Origin: Bacteroidales bacterium
GTDB lineage: Bacteria; Bacteroidota; Bacteroidia; Bacteroidales; Prolixibacteraceae
Assembly: GCA_015654795.1 (NCBI GenBank)
Contig: JAATGF010000126.1
Location: forward strand, 1 to 37,950
Direction of reading: 5' to 3'
DNA: 37,950 bases
The position numbers were made by a program, and so were the translations under genes. Shown in pieces: positions 26,114-34,915 of this stretch (the stretch's first letter is position 1; each line of letters opens with the position of its first letter). The notes beneath the pieces are model-generated. The model made no database searches and was not told the origin of the DNA. It saw nothing but the letters and a program-made list of their open reading frames with translations.

Positions 26114-27607
26114 ATGAAGACAAATTTTCTGCTAGGATTGTTATTAGCCGGACTATCCTTCGGATCATTCGCGCAGGTTGCCGACCCGCTTGAAATTGAA
26201 GCCTGGGTTACGAGGCCTGACAGATCAATGCTTTTTGAGAAGATGAATGAAAAAGTTTTCTTCTCCGACAAAGGCCGTGGCCGTGGACTACCCATTGTTA
26301 TTGATGAATCTCATTCGATGCAGACCATCGATGGATTTGGATTTGCACTGACAGGAGGAAGTGCCGGGTTAATTATGAAGATGACACCCGAAGCAAGAAA
26401 GACCCTCATTGAAGATCTTTTTTCTTCAAAGGAGAATCACATAGGGGTAAGTTATTTACGGCTCACCATTGGCGCATCCGATATGAACAGTTTTGTCTTT
26501 TCATATAATGATCTGAAAGAGGGAGAAACTGACTTCAAACTCGAAAAATTTGATTTGGGTCAGGATAGAAAAGACGTGATCCCTGTGATGCAAGAGATTT
26601 TGAAAATATCTCCCGGCATTAAAATTCTGGCTTCACCCTGGTCGGCCCCAGTTTGGATGAAAACAAACGGCAAAGTAAAAGGTGGAACTTTAAAACCGGA
26701 ATGCTATAAGGTTTATGCCCAGTATTTTGTGAAATATATTCAGGAGATGAAAAAGGCCCGCATTACGATTGATGCAATTACCACACAGAATGAACCTATT
26801 AATGCAAATAATACACCGAGTCTTCGTATGTCAGTTTCCGAACAGGCTGAGTTCATTAAGAATAATCTGGGACCGGCATTTGTAAAGGCAGGCATCACAA
26901 CGAAGATTGTATTGTTTGACCATAACCTCGACAGACCCGATTTTCCTCTGACAATTCTTAATGACCCTGATGCCGCCAGATATGTGAACGGATCGGGTTT
27001 CCATCACTATGGTGGCGATATTAGTGCTATGACCATTATGCATAACGCATATCCTGATAAGAGTCTGTATTTCACTGAACAGATGGTAACGGAACGCCCT
27101 GGAAGTACTACAAGTGACGTTGTTTCGCAGGTTAAAAGACTCATAATAGGAACAACCCTGAACTGGAGCAAAAACACCATTTTGTGGAATCTTGCTGCAG
27201 ATCCGCTGAATGACCCGCATACAGACGATGGTGGCTGTTCAATGTGTCAGGGAGCTGTAACAATCAATGGCGACAGTGTTACACGGAATATTGCTTATTA
27301 TGTTGTTGCACATGCTTCCAAATTTGTCACTCCCGGTTCAGTAAGAATATCCTCAACCCAGAAAGGTGACATGTCGGTAAGTCTTACAACCGATGAAGAG
27401 AGAAGGGAAGTGGTACGCGTGGTAACTGTTGAGAATAATGAAGCATTACCTAATGTCGCATTTCGCACCCCTGAGGGAAAAATTGTTCTGATCGTGGCAA
27501 ACGACTCATGGAATATTTCCTCATTTCGAATCCAATACAGGAGTCAGACAGCGACTGTCAGACTGAATCCCGGAGCTGTAGGCACTTATATATGGTATAT
27601 AAATTAA
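26114..27607 (+). CDS. Secreted GH30 beta-glycosidase (glucosylceramidase/beta-1,6-glucanase type)
   Basis: A 497-residue protein with signal peptide MKTNFLLGLLLAGLSFGSFA cut near Gln21. The barrel opens with the GH30 hallmark QTIDGFGFALTGGSA (about 70-84), followed by RLTIGASDM. The acid/base is Glu227 in TTQNEP and the nucleophile Glu322 in LYFTEQM. ASPWSAPVWMKTN and GSGFHHYGG are also typical. The C-terminal beta-sandwich ends GAVGTYIW. The sequence looks like the subfamily 1/3 group, which includes glucocerebrosidases and endo-beta-1,6-glucanases. In a locus with GH16 and GH55-like enzymes, removal of beta-1,6-linked glucose branches is the likeliest role. It lies 10 bases before the GH16 gene, clearly in the same operon. 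Confidence 0.9.
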   Translation: MKTNFLLGLLLAGLSFGSFAQVADPLEIEAWVTRPDRSMLFEKMNEKVFFSDKGRGRGLPIVIDESHSMQTIDGFGFALTGGSAGLIMKMTPEARKTLIEDLFSSKENHIGVSYLRLTIGASDMNSFVFSYNDLKEGETDFKLEKFDLGQDRKDVIPVMQEILKISPGIKILASPWSAPVWMKTNGKVKGGTLKPECYKVYAQYFVKYIQEMKKARITIDAITTQNEPINANNTPSLRMSVSEQAEFIKNNLGPAFVKAGITTKIVLFDHNLDRPDFPLTILNDPDAARYVNGSGFHHYGGDISAMTIMHNAYPDKSLYFTEQMVTERPGSTTSDVVSQVKRLIIGTTLNWSKNTILWNLAADPLNDPHTDDGGCSMCQGAVTINGDSVTRNIAYYVVAHASKFVTPGSVRISSTQKGDMSVSLTTDEERREVVRVVTVENNEALPNVAFRTPEGKIVLIVANDSWNISSFRIQYRSQTATVRLNPGAVGTYIWYIN

Positions 27608-27617
27608 AACTACTACA

Positions 27618-28412
27618 ATGAAAAAAGAAATAAACCTGAAATATATATTGCTGATTCTGATTCTTTTCTTTCCGTATTTAATTCACGGACAGCAGACAAA
27701 ATCAATTGTTTGGTCGGATGAATTTAACTATAACGGGTTGCCCGATTCTACAAAATGGAACTTTCAGCTCGGAAAGGCAAGATCGAACAATGAACCGCAA
27801 TATTTCACAAAAGATCTTGAAAATGTGAAAGTTGCAGATGGAAAGCTGACAATTACCTGCCGTATAAAAAATGTTGACGGGATTAACAGATACACATCGG
27901 CCAGGATCAATACAAGGGGGAAATATGAATTTACAAATGGCCGTGTTGAAGCCCGTGCAAAGCTTCCGAAGGGTAGGGGTGTATGGCCGGCATTTTGGAC
28001 TCTGGGTCTTACGGGTGGATGGCCGGCATGCGGTGAAATTGATATCATGGAATACTGGGGCCACGATGCAAATACTATTGCATCTAACGTACATACTCGT
28101 GATTATAACCATACCAAAGGCACAGGCAGGGGAGGGAAAACCGTTTTTACTGATCCATGGAAAGATTTTCATATTTATGCTGTTGAATGGTACCCCGACC
28201 ATATGGATTTCTTTTTCGACGATACAATGTTTTATTCCTGCAAGTCAAAAGGCGAGGGTATCGGTGAATGGCCATTTAACGCACCTCAGTATATCATATT
28301 GAACTTTGCTCTATGGAATAACTGGAACGGACAACCCGGAATTGATGATACCATTTTTCCACAGGAGTTTTCGATAGACTACATAAGGGTTTATGATTTA
28401 GGAATAAATTGA
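27618..28412 (+). CDS. Secreted GH16 endo-beta-1,3-glucanase (laminarinase type)
   Basis: A 264-residue single-domain enzyme with an N-terminal signal (IEKEIN-like basic start, then YILLILILFFPYLIHG, cut near Gln25). The catalytic motif is GEIDIMEYWG with Glu140 nucleophile, Asp142 and Glu145 acid/base, the form with the extra Met seen in laminarinases and other GH16_3 enzymes. Substrate-cleft residues include RGVWPAFWTLG and SNVHTRDYNH, and the C-terminus ends FSIDYIRVYD as usual. It should make internal cuts in beta-1,3- or mixed beta-1,3/1,4-glucans and is the best clue to the substrate of this locus. There is no extra binding module. It is co-oriented and tightly linked to GH30 upstream, and 55 bases separate it from the DUF5107 gene. 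Confidence 0.93.
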   Translation: MKKEINLKYILLILILFFPYLIHGQQTKSIVWSDEFNYNGLPDSTKWNFQLGKARSNNEPQYFTKDLENVKVADGKLTITCRIKNVDGINRYTSARINTRGKYEFTNGRVEARAKLPKGRGVWPAFWTLGLTGGWPACGEIDIMEYWGHDANTIASNVHTRDYNHTKGTGRGGKTVFTDPWKDFHIYAVEWYPDHMDFFFDDTMFYSCKSKGEGIGEWPFNAPQYIILNFALWNNWNGQPGIDDTIFPQEFSIDYIRVYDLGIN

Positions 28413-28467
28413 ATATAAAAAAATTCAACTTTGGTTTACAAACATCAATCATGATTAACTTATTATT

Positions 28468-31400
28468 ATGAAAAAAATTCAATTTCTAAAATCTGTTTTT
28501 ATCTTTGGTTTTCTTCTTCTTATTATTAGCCCCGGATGGGGGCAGGTAACGGTCAGGGAAGAAACAATGATAATACCAACATACAAGAATGGTGATCCCA
28601 ACCCGATGCCACGGTTTTATGAAGGAAAAAGTCATCAGGGCGTCCAGCGCAGAATATACCCTTATCCTTATGACGACAACCAGGTAAATGTAAAAACTGA
28701 CCATGTATACAATATTATTCATGTTGAGAATGAATTCATCGATCTTGGTATCATTCCTGAATTAGGCGGACGTATCTATTATGCTGTTGATAAAACCAAT
28801 AATTATAACTGGTTTTACCATAATCATGTTGTAAAGCCTTCTCTGATAGGAATGATAGGTAACTGGATCTCAGGAAGTCTTGCCTGGGGCTTTCCGGATC
28901 ATCATGGTCCGAATACAGTTGAGCCAATGGATTATAAGATAGATGAGAATGCTAACGGAAGCAAAACAATCTGGATAAGCACTATTGATGAGTTCCATCG
29001 TATGAGCATCCTGGTAGGATATACTATATATCCTAATTCATCGGTTGTTGAAATGACAATTCATCCTTTAAACAAAACTGCAACTTCCAATTCATTCCTT
29101 TTCTGGTCTGTCCCTGCGGTTCATTGCGACTCAGCTTACCAGGTTATTTTCCCTCCTTCGGTGCAGTACGTTACATATCATGGGAAACGTGATATGACAA
29201 CATGGCCTGTTGCCGACAGCCGTTTCAATAATTATGACTTTACCGGTCAGGATCTCAGCTGGTGGAAAAATACTCATGTTCCTTCTTCTTTTTTCGCCTG
29301 GGATCCCAGGGAAGATTATTTCGGAGGATATGATCACAATAAAAAGGCCGGAACAGTCTGGATTGGAAATCATTATGTTAGTCCTGGAATGAAATACTGG
29401 GCTGATGGAAATAATGCTTCAGGTCTCAAAATTAATAATGGTCTTACTGACAGCGATGGAAGATATATTGAGATGATGGCCGGTTTTTATACCGATAATC
29501 AGCCTGACTACAGCTGGTTACAGCCATATGAAACCAAGCTTGGGACTATGACATGGTTTCCGGTACGTGAACTGGAAGGTCTCAAATTTGCAAACCTGAA
29601 CGGAGCATTAAACATCGAAATAGCTCCTGATAAACTCGTAAAAGTAAGGGTAAATACAACCTCACCTCATAAAGACGCAGTGCTGTTATTAAAGACAGTT
29701 AAGGGCGAGACTCTGCTAAAAAAGACAATAAATATTAGTCCGGATGAACCATTTAAGAACGATGTTCCCGTAACTTCCGGCCTTACTGAAGACGATCTTG
29801 ACATATCACTGACTTCTTCTGACGGCAATCTCCTGCTTGCTTTCAAACCATCGGAACATCATCCTCCTATTTATGCCAAACCGGAACCGCTTAAAGCTTT
29901 TAGTCCACCCGAAGAGATGAAATCTGTAGAGGAATTATATCTTGCCGGACTAAGACTTAACCAGTTCTATAATGCTTCGGTTGATCCGATGCCTTATTAC
30001 AATGAAGCATTGAAACGCGATCCGAATGACAGCAGGGTTAATACCCAGCTTGGCATACTGAGCATAAAAGACTTTAACTGGACAAAGGCGGAAAAATATC
30101 TGAGGAAAGCTGCTGAAAGGGTTACCTCAAATTATACACGACCCAAAGATTGCGAAAGTCTCTATTATCTCGGAGTAGCGCTCAGGGCACAGGATAAAAA
30201 TGATGAGGCATATGATTACTTCTATCAAGCCAGCTGGGCATCAGCATGGCATTCAGCTTCATATTATCAGCTCGCGGAGATAGATTGCCTAAGGGGTGAC
30301 TACCTTACAGCACTTGATCATCTGAACAGCTCAATCAGCACAAATGCTGATAACCCGAGAGCTCTGGATCTGAAAGCCATCGTCTTCAGGAAGCTTAATA
30401 ATCTCACTGCCGCAAAAGAACTCATAAATTCCACACTGAAGAGCTATAAGATCGATCATCAGGCAATGAACGAATTGTATCTGTTGGAATCGCTTGCTGG
30501 CAATGCCGGTCAGGCAACTGCCAGTCTGAATGATTTGTCAGCAACTATGCGAGATAATCACCAGTCATATCTGGAGCTGGCGACCTATTACGGTAATTGT
30601 GGTTTTTACCGAGAAGCAGTTGATTTGTTAACGCATTTGGAAATCAAGGGTACCACTTTCCCTTTGATCTATTATTATCTGGGTTATTTTAACGCAAAAC
30701 TGGGGGACCAGAACAAAGCTCTTGCATATTATCAGAAAGCAAATCAAATGCCCACCACATATTGTTTCCCCTTCCGTGCCGAAGAAATCACTATTCTTGA
30801 ATATGCAATGAAGTTGAATCCATCAGACGCAAGAGCTCCTTATTATCTTGGAGACCTTCTTTTTGAACATCAACCCGACAGGGCGATCAGTCTGTGGGAG
30901 AAGTCGGCTCAGCTCGATAATACATTTTATATAGTTCACAGAAACCTGGCACTGGCATACAGGGATATTCAGAAAGACTATGCTAAGGCGATGGAAAGCA
31001 TGAATAAAGCAACAGCCTGCAACAGTGACGATCCGCGTCTCCTGTTTGAGGTCGATGGACTGAATGAACTGAATAAAGTCTCAGCACAGAAGAAATATGA
31101 ATTTCTGAAAGCAAGGTCGGCAACTGCGAAAAAAAGATCGGATGCGTTATTACGGCTCGCTACCCGTACAGTTGAATATGGAAGATTTGATGAAGCCATT
31201 AGCATACTCACTGTAGATAATATCAGGGAATCGGAAGGCGCCAGGGAATTGCAGAATGCTTATCTGAATGCGTACACTCTCAGAGGTCTTGAATCGCTCA
31301 AAAAAGGAAAATATGACAAGGCTCTGAGCGACATTGAAAAAGCTCAGGCTTATCCCGTTGGTCTCGTGGGACGTGGCAGAACTGCCCAGTTCAATTATCT

Positions 31401-31794
31401 GATCGGAATCATTTACAAGAAAACAGGGAAAACAATGGAAGCAAACGACCTGTTCCAAAAGACATTGGATGTTATAATCAGTAAAGAAGGCGCCGATCGC
31501 GAATTTTTATATTACCAGGGATTGGCTCTTAAAGAAATTGGAAAAACAGAAGAATCCAGACAGCTTTTTCAAAAGATGCTTGACGATGTTTTAGGTAAAG
31601 AGGGCGACAACGTATTCTTTACCCAGTTTGAAGGAGGTCAGTCGGGAGAAGTCAGGGTTGCCTTAAATCATTACCTAGCCGGTCTGGCATACGAAGGACT
31701 GGGCGATAAGGTTAAAGCAAAATCTGAATATGCAGAGACTCTGAAGATTAACCCGGGTCATATCTGGAGTAAAGTCCACATGGAATCACTTTAA
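28468..31794 (+). CDS. DUF5107 domain protein with C-terminal TPR repeats
   Basis: A 1108-residue secreted or periplasmic protein; signal peptide MKKIQFLKSVFIFGFLLLII ends near Gly25. Residues about 40-350 match the DUF5107 pattern, a galactose-mutarotase-like beta-sandwich: HVENEFIDLGIIPELGGRIY, GFPDHHGPN (His145, His146) and IEMMAGFYTDNQPDYSW. A beta domain follows to about 480, then TPR-like helical repeats to the end (for example ALKRDPNDSRVNTQLGILSI, ESLYYLGVALRAQDKNDEAY). DUF5107-TPR proteins recur in Bacteroidota glycan loci, but I know of no firmly established activity. Its placement among beta-glucan enzymes suggests a sugar-modifying or glycoside-cleaving role. It is 21 bases upstream of the second GH55-like gene. 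Confidence 0.8.
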   Translation: MKKIQFLKSVFIFGFLLLIISPGWGQVTVREETMIIPTYKNGDPNPMPRFYEGKSHQGVQRRIYPYPYDDNQVNVKTDHVYNIIHVENEFIDLGIIPELGGRIYYAVDKTNNYNWFYHNHVVKPSLIGMIGNWISGSLAWGFPDHHGPNTVEPMDYKIDENANGSKTIWISTIDEFHRMSILVGYTIYPNSSVVEMTIHPLNKTATSNSFLFWSVPAVHCDSAYQVIFPPSVQYVTYHGKRDMTTWPVADSRFNNYDFTGQDLSWWKNTHVPSSFFAWDPREDYFGGYDHNKKAGTVWIGNHYVSPGMKYWADGNNASGLKINNGLTDSDGRYIEMMAGFYTDNQPDYSWLQPYETKLGTMTWFPVRELEGLKFANLNGALNIEIAPDKLVKVRVNTTSPHKDAVLLLKTVKGETLLKKTINISPDEPFKNDVPVTSGLTEDDLDISLTSSDGNLLLAFKPSEHHPPIYAKPEPLKAFSPPEEMKSVEELYLAGLRLNQFYNASVDPMPYYNEALKRDPNDSRVNTQLGILSIKDFNWTKAEKYLRKAAERVTSNYTRPKDCESLYYLGVALRAQDKNDEAYDYFYQASWASAWHSASYYQLAEIDCLRGDYLTALDHLNSSISTNADNPRALDLKAIVFRKLNNLTAAKELINSTLKSYKIDHQAMNELYLLESLAGNAGQATASLNDLSATMRDNHQSYLELATYYGNCGFYREAVDLLTHLEIKGTTFPLIYYYLGYFNAKLGDQNKALAYYQKANQMPTTYCFPFRAEEITILEYAMKLNPSDARAPYYLGDLLFEHQPDRAISLWEKSAQLDNTFYIVHRNLALAYRDIQKDYAKAMESMNKATACNSDDPRLLFEVDGLNELNKVSAQKKYEFLKARSATAKKRSDALLRLATRTVEYGRFDEAISILTVDNIRESEGARELQNAYLNAYTLRGLESLKKGKYDKALSDIEKAQAYPVGLVGRGRTAQFNYLIGIIYKKTGKTMEANDLFQKTLDVIISKEGADREFLYYQGLALKEIGKTEESRQLFQKMLDDVLGKEGDNVFFTQFEGGQSGEVRVALNHYLAGLAYEGLGDKVKAKSEYAETLKINPGHIWSKVHMESL

Positions 31795-31815
31795 AATATA
31801 TAATAAAACTTAAAC

Positions 31816-34800
31816 ATGAAAATTCAAAAATCCTTATTAGCATGGCTTTTGCTTTTTTCCTTCGGCTTGTCAGCAAGTATGGCGGAAACAGGTAAAAGCG
31901 TATCGGTATACCAGAAAAAGCCGAACGATACGGAGGCAATATTCTTCACCCCCGATAAATTTAGTATTAAGGCCGATGGTAAGATGGATGTTTCCGAAGC
32001 ACTTCAGTCCGCGATTAACCAGGTAAAAAATGAAAAAACCTTCGGCATTCTTTTTATACCCGAAGGCAAATACAGGATCACCAGAACGATATACGTTCCC
32101 GGTGCGGTTCGGCTTATCGGCTATGGAATAAACCGCCCCGAGATAATCCTTGGTGAAAATACTCCGGGGTTTCAGAAGCTTGATTCGGGCAGCAGATACC
32201 AGGAAAAATATATGATCTTCTTTACCGGGGGAATAGTTGCAGAAGGAAAACAACCGGGTGACGCCGGCGCCGGGACTTTTTACAGCGCTATGTCAAACAT
32301 TGATTTGAAAATTGAAGACGGAAACCCGGTTGCAGTTGGTTTAAGAACGCATTATGCACAACACGGATTCATAAACCACTCACGCATAAATATAGGTAAG
32401 GGAAAAGCCGGGATATCTGAGGTTGGAAATGAAATGGAGGACCTTGTATTTATTGGTGGTGATTATGGTATTATCAGTGGGCAGACATCTCCAAGCTGGC
32501 CTATTGCGGTGATCGACACATATTTTGAGGGACAGCGCAAGGCAGCAATCAAGTGTTTCAGCACGGGTTATGCACTGGTAAATATGCATGTAAAGAACTC
32601 TCCTGTAGCAGTTGAAATCAAGGAAAACGAGATCGACAGACTGTATATGGAGAATTGCCTCTTCGAAAATGTAACTGAAGCCGGAGTGATAGTAAGCAGG
32701 GAAGAAAATTCTCTTTCACAGGTTAATCTTGTCAACATCGACTGTAAAAATGTTCCTGTCCTGGTTAAATTCCGTAAAAGTGGCAATAAGAAAGAAGTAG
32801 CTTTCAAAACCTACAGAGTCAAGGAATTCACTTACGGACTTGTAATGGATAATATGACTGCAAACTCAGAGTATAAGACTATTGCAAATATTGAACCGCT
32901 GGCAGTTTTCCCTATTTCACAGGGGAAAGACATTCCTGCACTTCCAGGTATGGATAGTTGGGTAAATATTAAAGAACTTGGCGCCAAAGGTGATGGTACA
33001 ACCGATGATACAAGGATTTTTCAGGATGCCATCGCAAAATATGATGTTATATATGTTCCCCAGGGGTGGTATCATATTACACAGACTATTAAGATGAGAC
33101 CGGGAACAAAACTGATCGGTCTGCATCCTTTTGCCACCCAGTTTGTCCTCTCAGAAAGCGAACCGGCTTTCAGTGGTTTCGGCGGACCCAAAGCTATACT
33201 TGAATCGTCAGAAGGGGGAGACGATATTGTAAATGGAATAGGAATGAACACGGGCGGATACAATTATCGTGCTGTGGGTTTGAAATGGATGGCAGGTCAA
33301 AAATCTTATATGAATGACATTAAGTTTGTCGGCGGCCATGGCACTATGCGCAAACTTACCGGGCAACAGGGCGGAGCAAACAGACCAAACGGAGGTTTTG
33401 GCGGTCCAAGAGCAATAAGCTCACCGACCAATCCGGTTGCCGAGCAGGGACTCGACCTTGCATGGGATAACCAGTACTGGAGTCTTTGGATTACAAAAAA
33501 CGGGGGAGGTACAATAAAAGATATCTGGAGCGCTAATACCTATGCCACAAACGGTCTTTACGTCAGCAATACTTCAACTCCCGGAAAGATTTATGCAATG
33601 TCGCTGGAACACCATGTACGGAATGAAGCACGCTTTGAAAATGTTTCAAACTTCAGGATGTATGCTTTCCAGCTTGAAGAGGAGAGTCGTGAAGGAAAAG
33701 AGGACGAGGGAATAGAAATATCAAACTGCAGGAAACTGGAATTCAATAACCTCTGGTTATACAGAGTTATAAGGGTTACCACACCTAAACGTTTTGGCGC
33801 CAGGATATGGAACAGTGAGAATATTGAATTCCGTAATGTTAAAAACTATACACAGAAACTCGTTGTGAATGAATTTACCGTGTATGATGTTAACAGGGAA
33901 GTCCCTGTGTATCCCTGGGAATATGCCCGGTTGAGCATAACAGGTAAAGAAAAGAGCAATATGAACATCGATAATGCAATAGGCAAAGTTGAGCGACTGG
34001 TATCGGGGTTTGACTTCGGTACAGGTATTACCAGCGACAGCAAAGGGAACATCTATTTCTGCGAAACGCTTAAAAAACGTATTTATAGATGGTCATCTGA
34101 AACGAACAGTGTTTCAATAATTGCTGATTATCCTCGACAGCCTTTTGTGCTGGCAACTGATACAAAAGACAATCTTCTGGTGGTCGCACGATATGATCCG
34201 CAGCCTGGTTATATGGTGGGTGGTAAACAGGAAACGGTAAAGAGGCTTCCCGACGACAATCCCGGTTACAGTTCATTTGGGAACAGCGGCTGGGCAGCAT
34301 ATTGCTATTCAATAAATCCCGATAACCCTGATGAAACTTTCAAACCCATGCCAAGGGTCGCATCCAATGACATTAAGAATATTGTCAAAGCATATTATCC
34401 GTCGAGCAGGTGGCACTATACATTTGATAATACCGCCGTTTATTATCCCGATTCTTCATTTGTTGCGCCCGATGGCATAACTGTGATTCCTGAAAGTTAT
34501 GATATCGGACGTTGTGCCGCACTTTCAGCAGCAGTCGCCGGACATGCATTCTATGCAATAGATGAGATTCCTCACAGACTGGTGCAGATGGATGTTTCCG
34601 TGGGAGGCAGGCTTTCCAACCTGAAGGAGATTAAACCAAGAGGAGGCTATAGTACTTCTGTTGATAAAGATGAAAATTTGTATGTTGCTGACGGACAGAT
34701 ATTTATTTATGACAAGACCGGGAAGGAGATAAATCGGATTAATCTTCCTGAACGACCTATTTCAATAACTTTCGGAGGCAGGGATGGCAATATCCTCTTT

Positions 34801-34842
34801 GCAACTACACAAAATTCATTGTATTCTATAAAAGTTAAATGA
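31816..34842 (+). CDS. GH55-like double beta-helix protein fused to an SMP-30/NHL-type beta-propeller (copy 2)
   Basis: A 1008-residue secreted paralogue of the protein at 20832-23840, collinear over its full length. Signal peptide MKIQKSLLAWLLLFSFGLSASMA. The beta-helix modules start near residues 48 (KFSIKADGKMDVSEALQSAI) and 383 (VNIKELGAKGDGTTDDTRIF). Shared blocks include GAGTFYSAMSNI and VAVGLRTHYAQH. The EHH motif has Glu598, and QLEEES has Glu621, again 23 residues apart, but the Thr of copy 1's QTE is Leu here, which may alter specificity. The Gly-rich insert (about 512-545) differs in sequence and length. The propeller covers about 720-1008 (SDSKGNIYF; GGRDGNILFATTQ). It is the last gene of the locus before a strong terminator. 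Confidence 0.8.
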   Translation: MKIQKSLLAWLLLFSFGLSASMAETGKSVSVYQKKPNDTEAIFFTPDKFSIKADGKMDVSEALQSAINQVKNEKTFGILFIPEGKYRITRTIYVPGAVRLIGYGINRPEIILGENTPGFQKLDSGSRYQEKYMIFFTGGIVAEGKQPGDAGAGTFYSAMSNIDLKIEDGNPVAVGLRTHYAQHGFINHSRINIGKGKAGISEVGNEMEDLVFIGGDYGIISGQTSPSWPIAVIDTYFEGQRKAAIKCFSTGYALVNMHVKNSPVAVEIKENEIDRLYMENCLFENVTEAGVIVSREENSLSQVNLVNIDCKNVPVLVKFRKSGNKKEVAFKTYRVKEFTYGLVMDNMTANSEYKTIANIEPLAVFPISQGKDIPALPGMDSWVNIKELGAKGDGTTDDTRIFQDAIAKYDVIYVPQGWYHITQTIKMRPGTKLIGLHPFATQFVLSESEPAFSGFGGPKAILESSEGGDDIVNGIGMNTGGYNYRAVGLKWMAGQKSYMNDIKFVGGHGTMRKLTGQQGGANRPNGGFGGPRAISSPTNPVAEQGLDLAWDNQYWSLWITKNGGGTIKDIWSANTYATNGLYVSNTSTPGKIYAMSLEHHVRNEARFENVSNFRMYAFQLEEESREGKEDEGIEISNCRKLEFNNLWLYRVIRVTTPKRFGARIWNSENIEFRNVKNYTQKLVVNEFTVYDVNREVPVYPWEYARLSITGKEKSNMNIDNAIGKVERLVSGFDFGTGITSDSKGNIYFCETLKKRIYRWSSETNSVSIIADYPRQPFVLATDTKDNLLVVARYDPQPGYMVGGKQETVKRLPDDNPGYSSFGNSGWAAYCYSINPDNPDETFKPMPRVASNDIKNIVKAYYPSSRWHYTFDNTAVYYPDSSFVAPDGITVIPESYDIGRCAALSAAVAGHAFYAIDEIPHRLVQMDVSVGGRLSNLKEIKPRGGYSTSVDKDENLYVADGQIFIYDKTGKEINRINLPERPISITFGGRDGNILFATTQNSLYSIKVK

Positions 34843-34874
34843 ATATTAAGCTCTGATAATTTTAAGTTCAATCC

Positions 34875-34906
34875 AAATAAATCCTGCATAAACGCAGGAT
34901 TTATTT
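34875..34906 (+). terminator. Strong intrinsic terminator closing the PUL
   Basis: AAATAAATCCTGC (34875-34887) and GCAGGATTTATTT (34894-34906) form a perfect 13-bp stem around ATAAAC. The A/T-rich base of the stem makes it work in both directions, so it may also stop transcription from the adjacent minus-strand transposase. Confidence 0.85.
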
Positions 34907-34915
34907 AACAGAAAG

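Noticed and set aside
27702..28302. Long antisense and shifted open frames over the GH16 gene
   Set aside because: They are shadows of a gene with clear catalytic motifs; none has a domain, signal or start context of its own.
20832..34842. Calling the propeller domains functional gluconolactonases feeding the GntP permease
   Set aside because: The propeller match is to the general SMP-30/NHL fold and I could not confirm metal-binding residues. The permease gene is over 11 kb away under another regulator.
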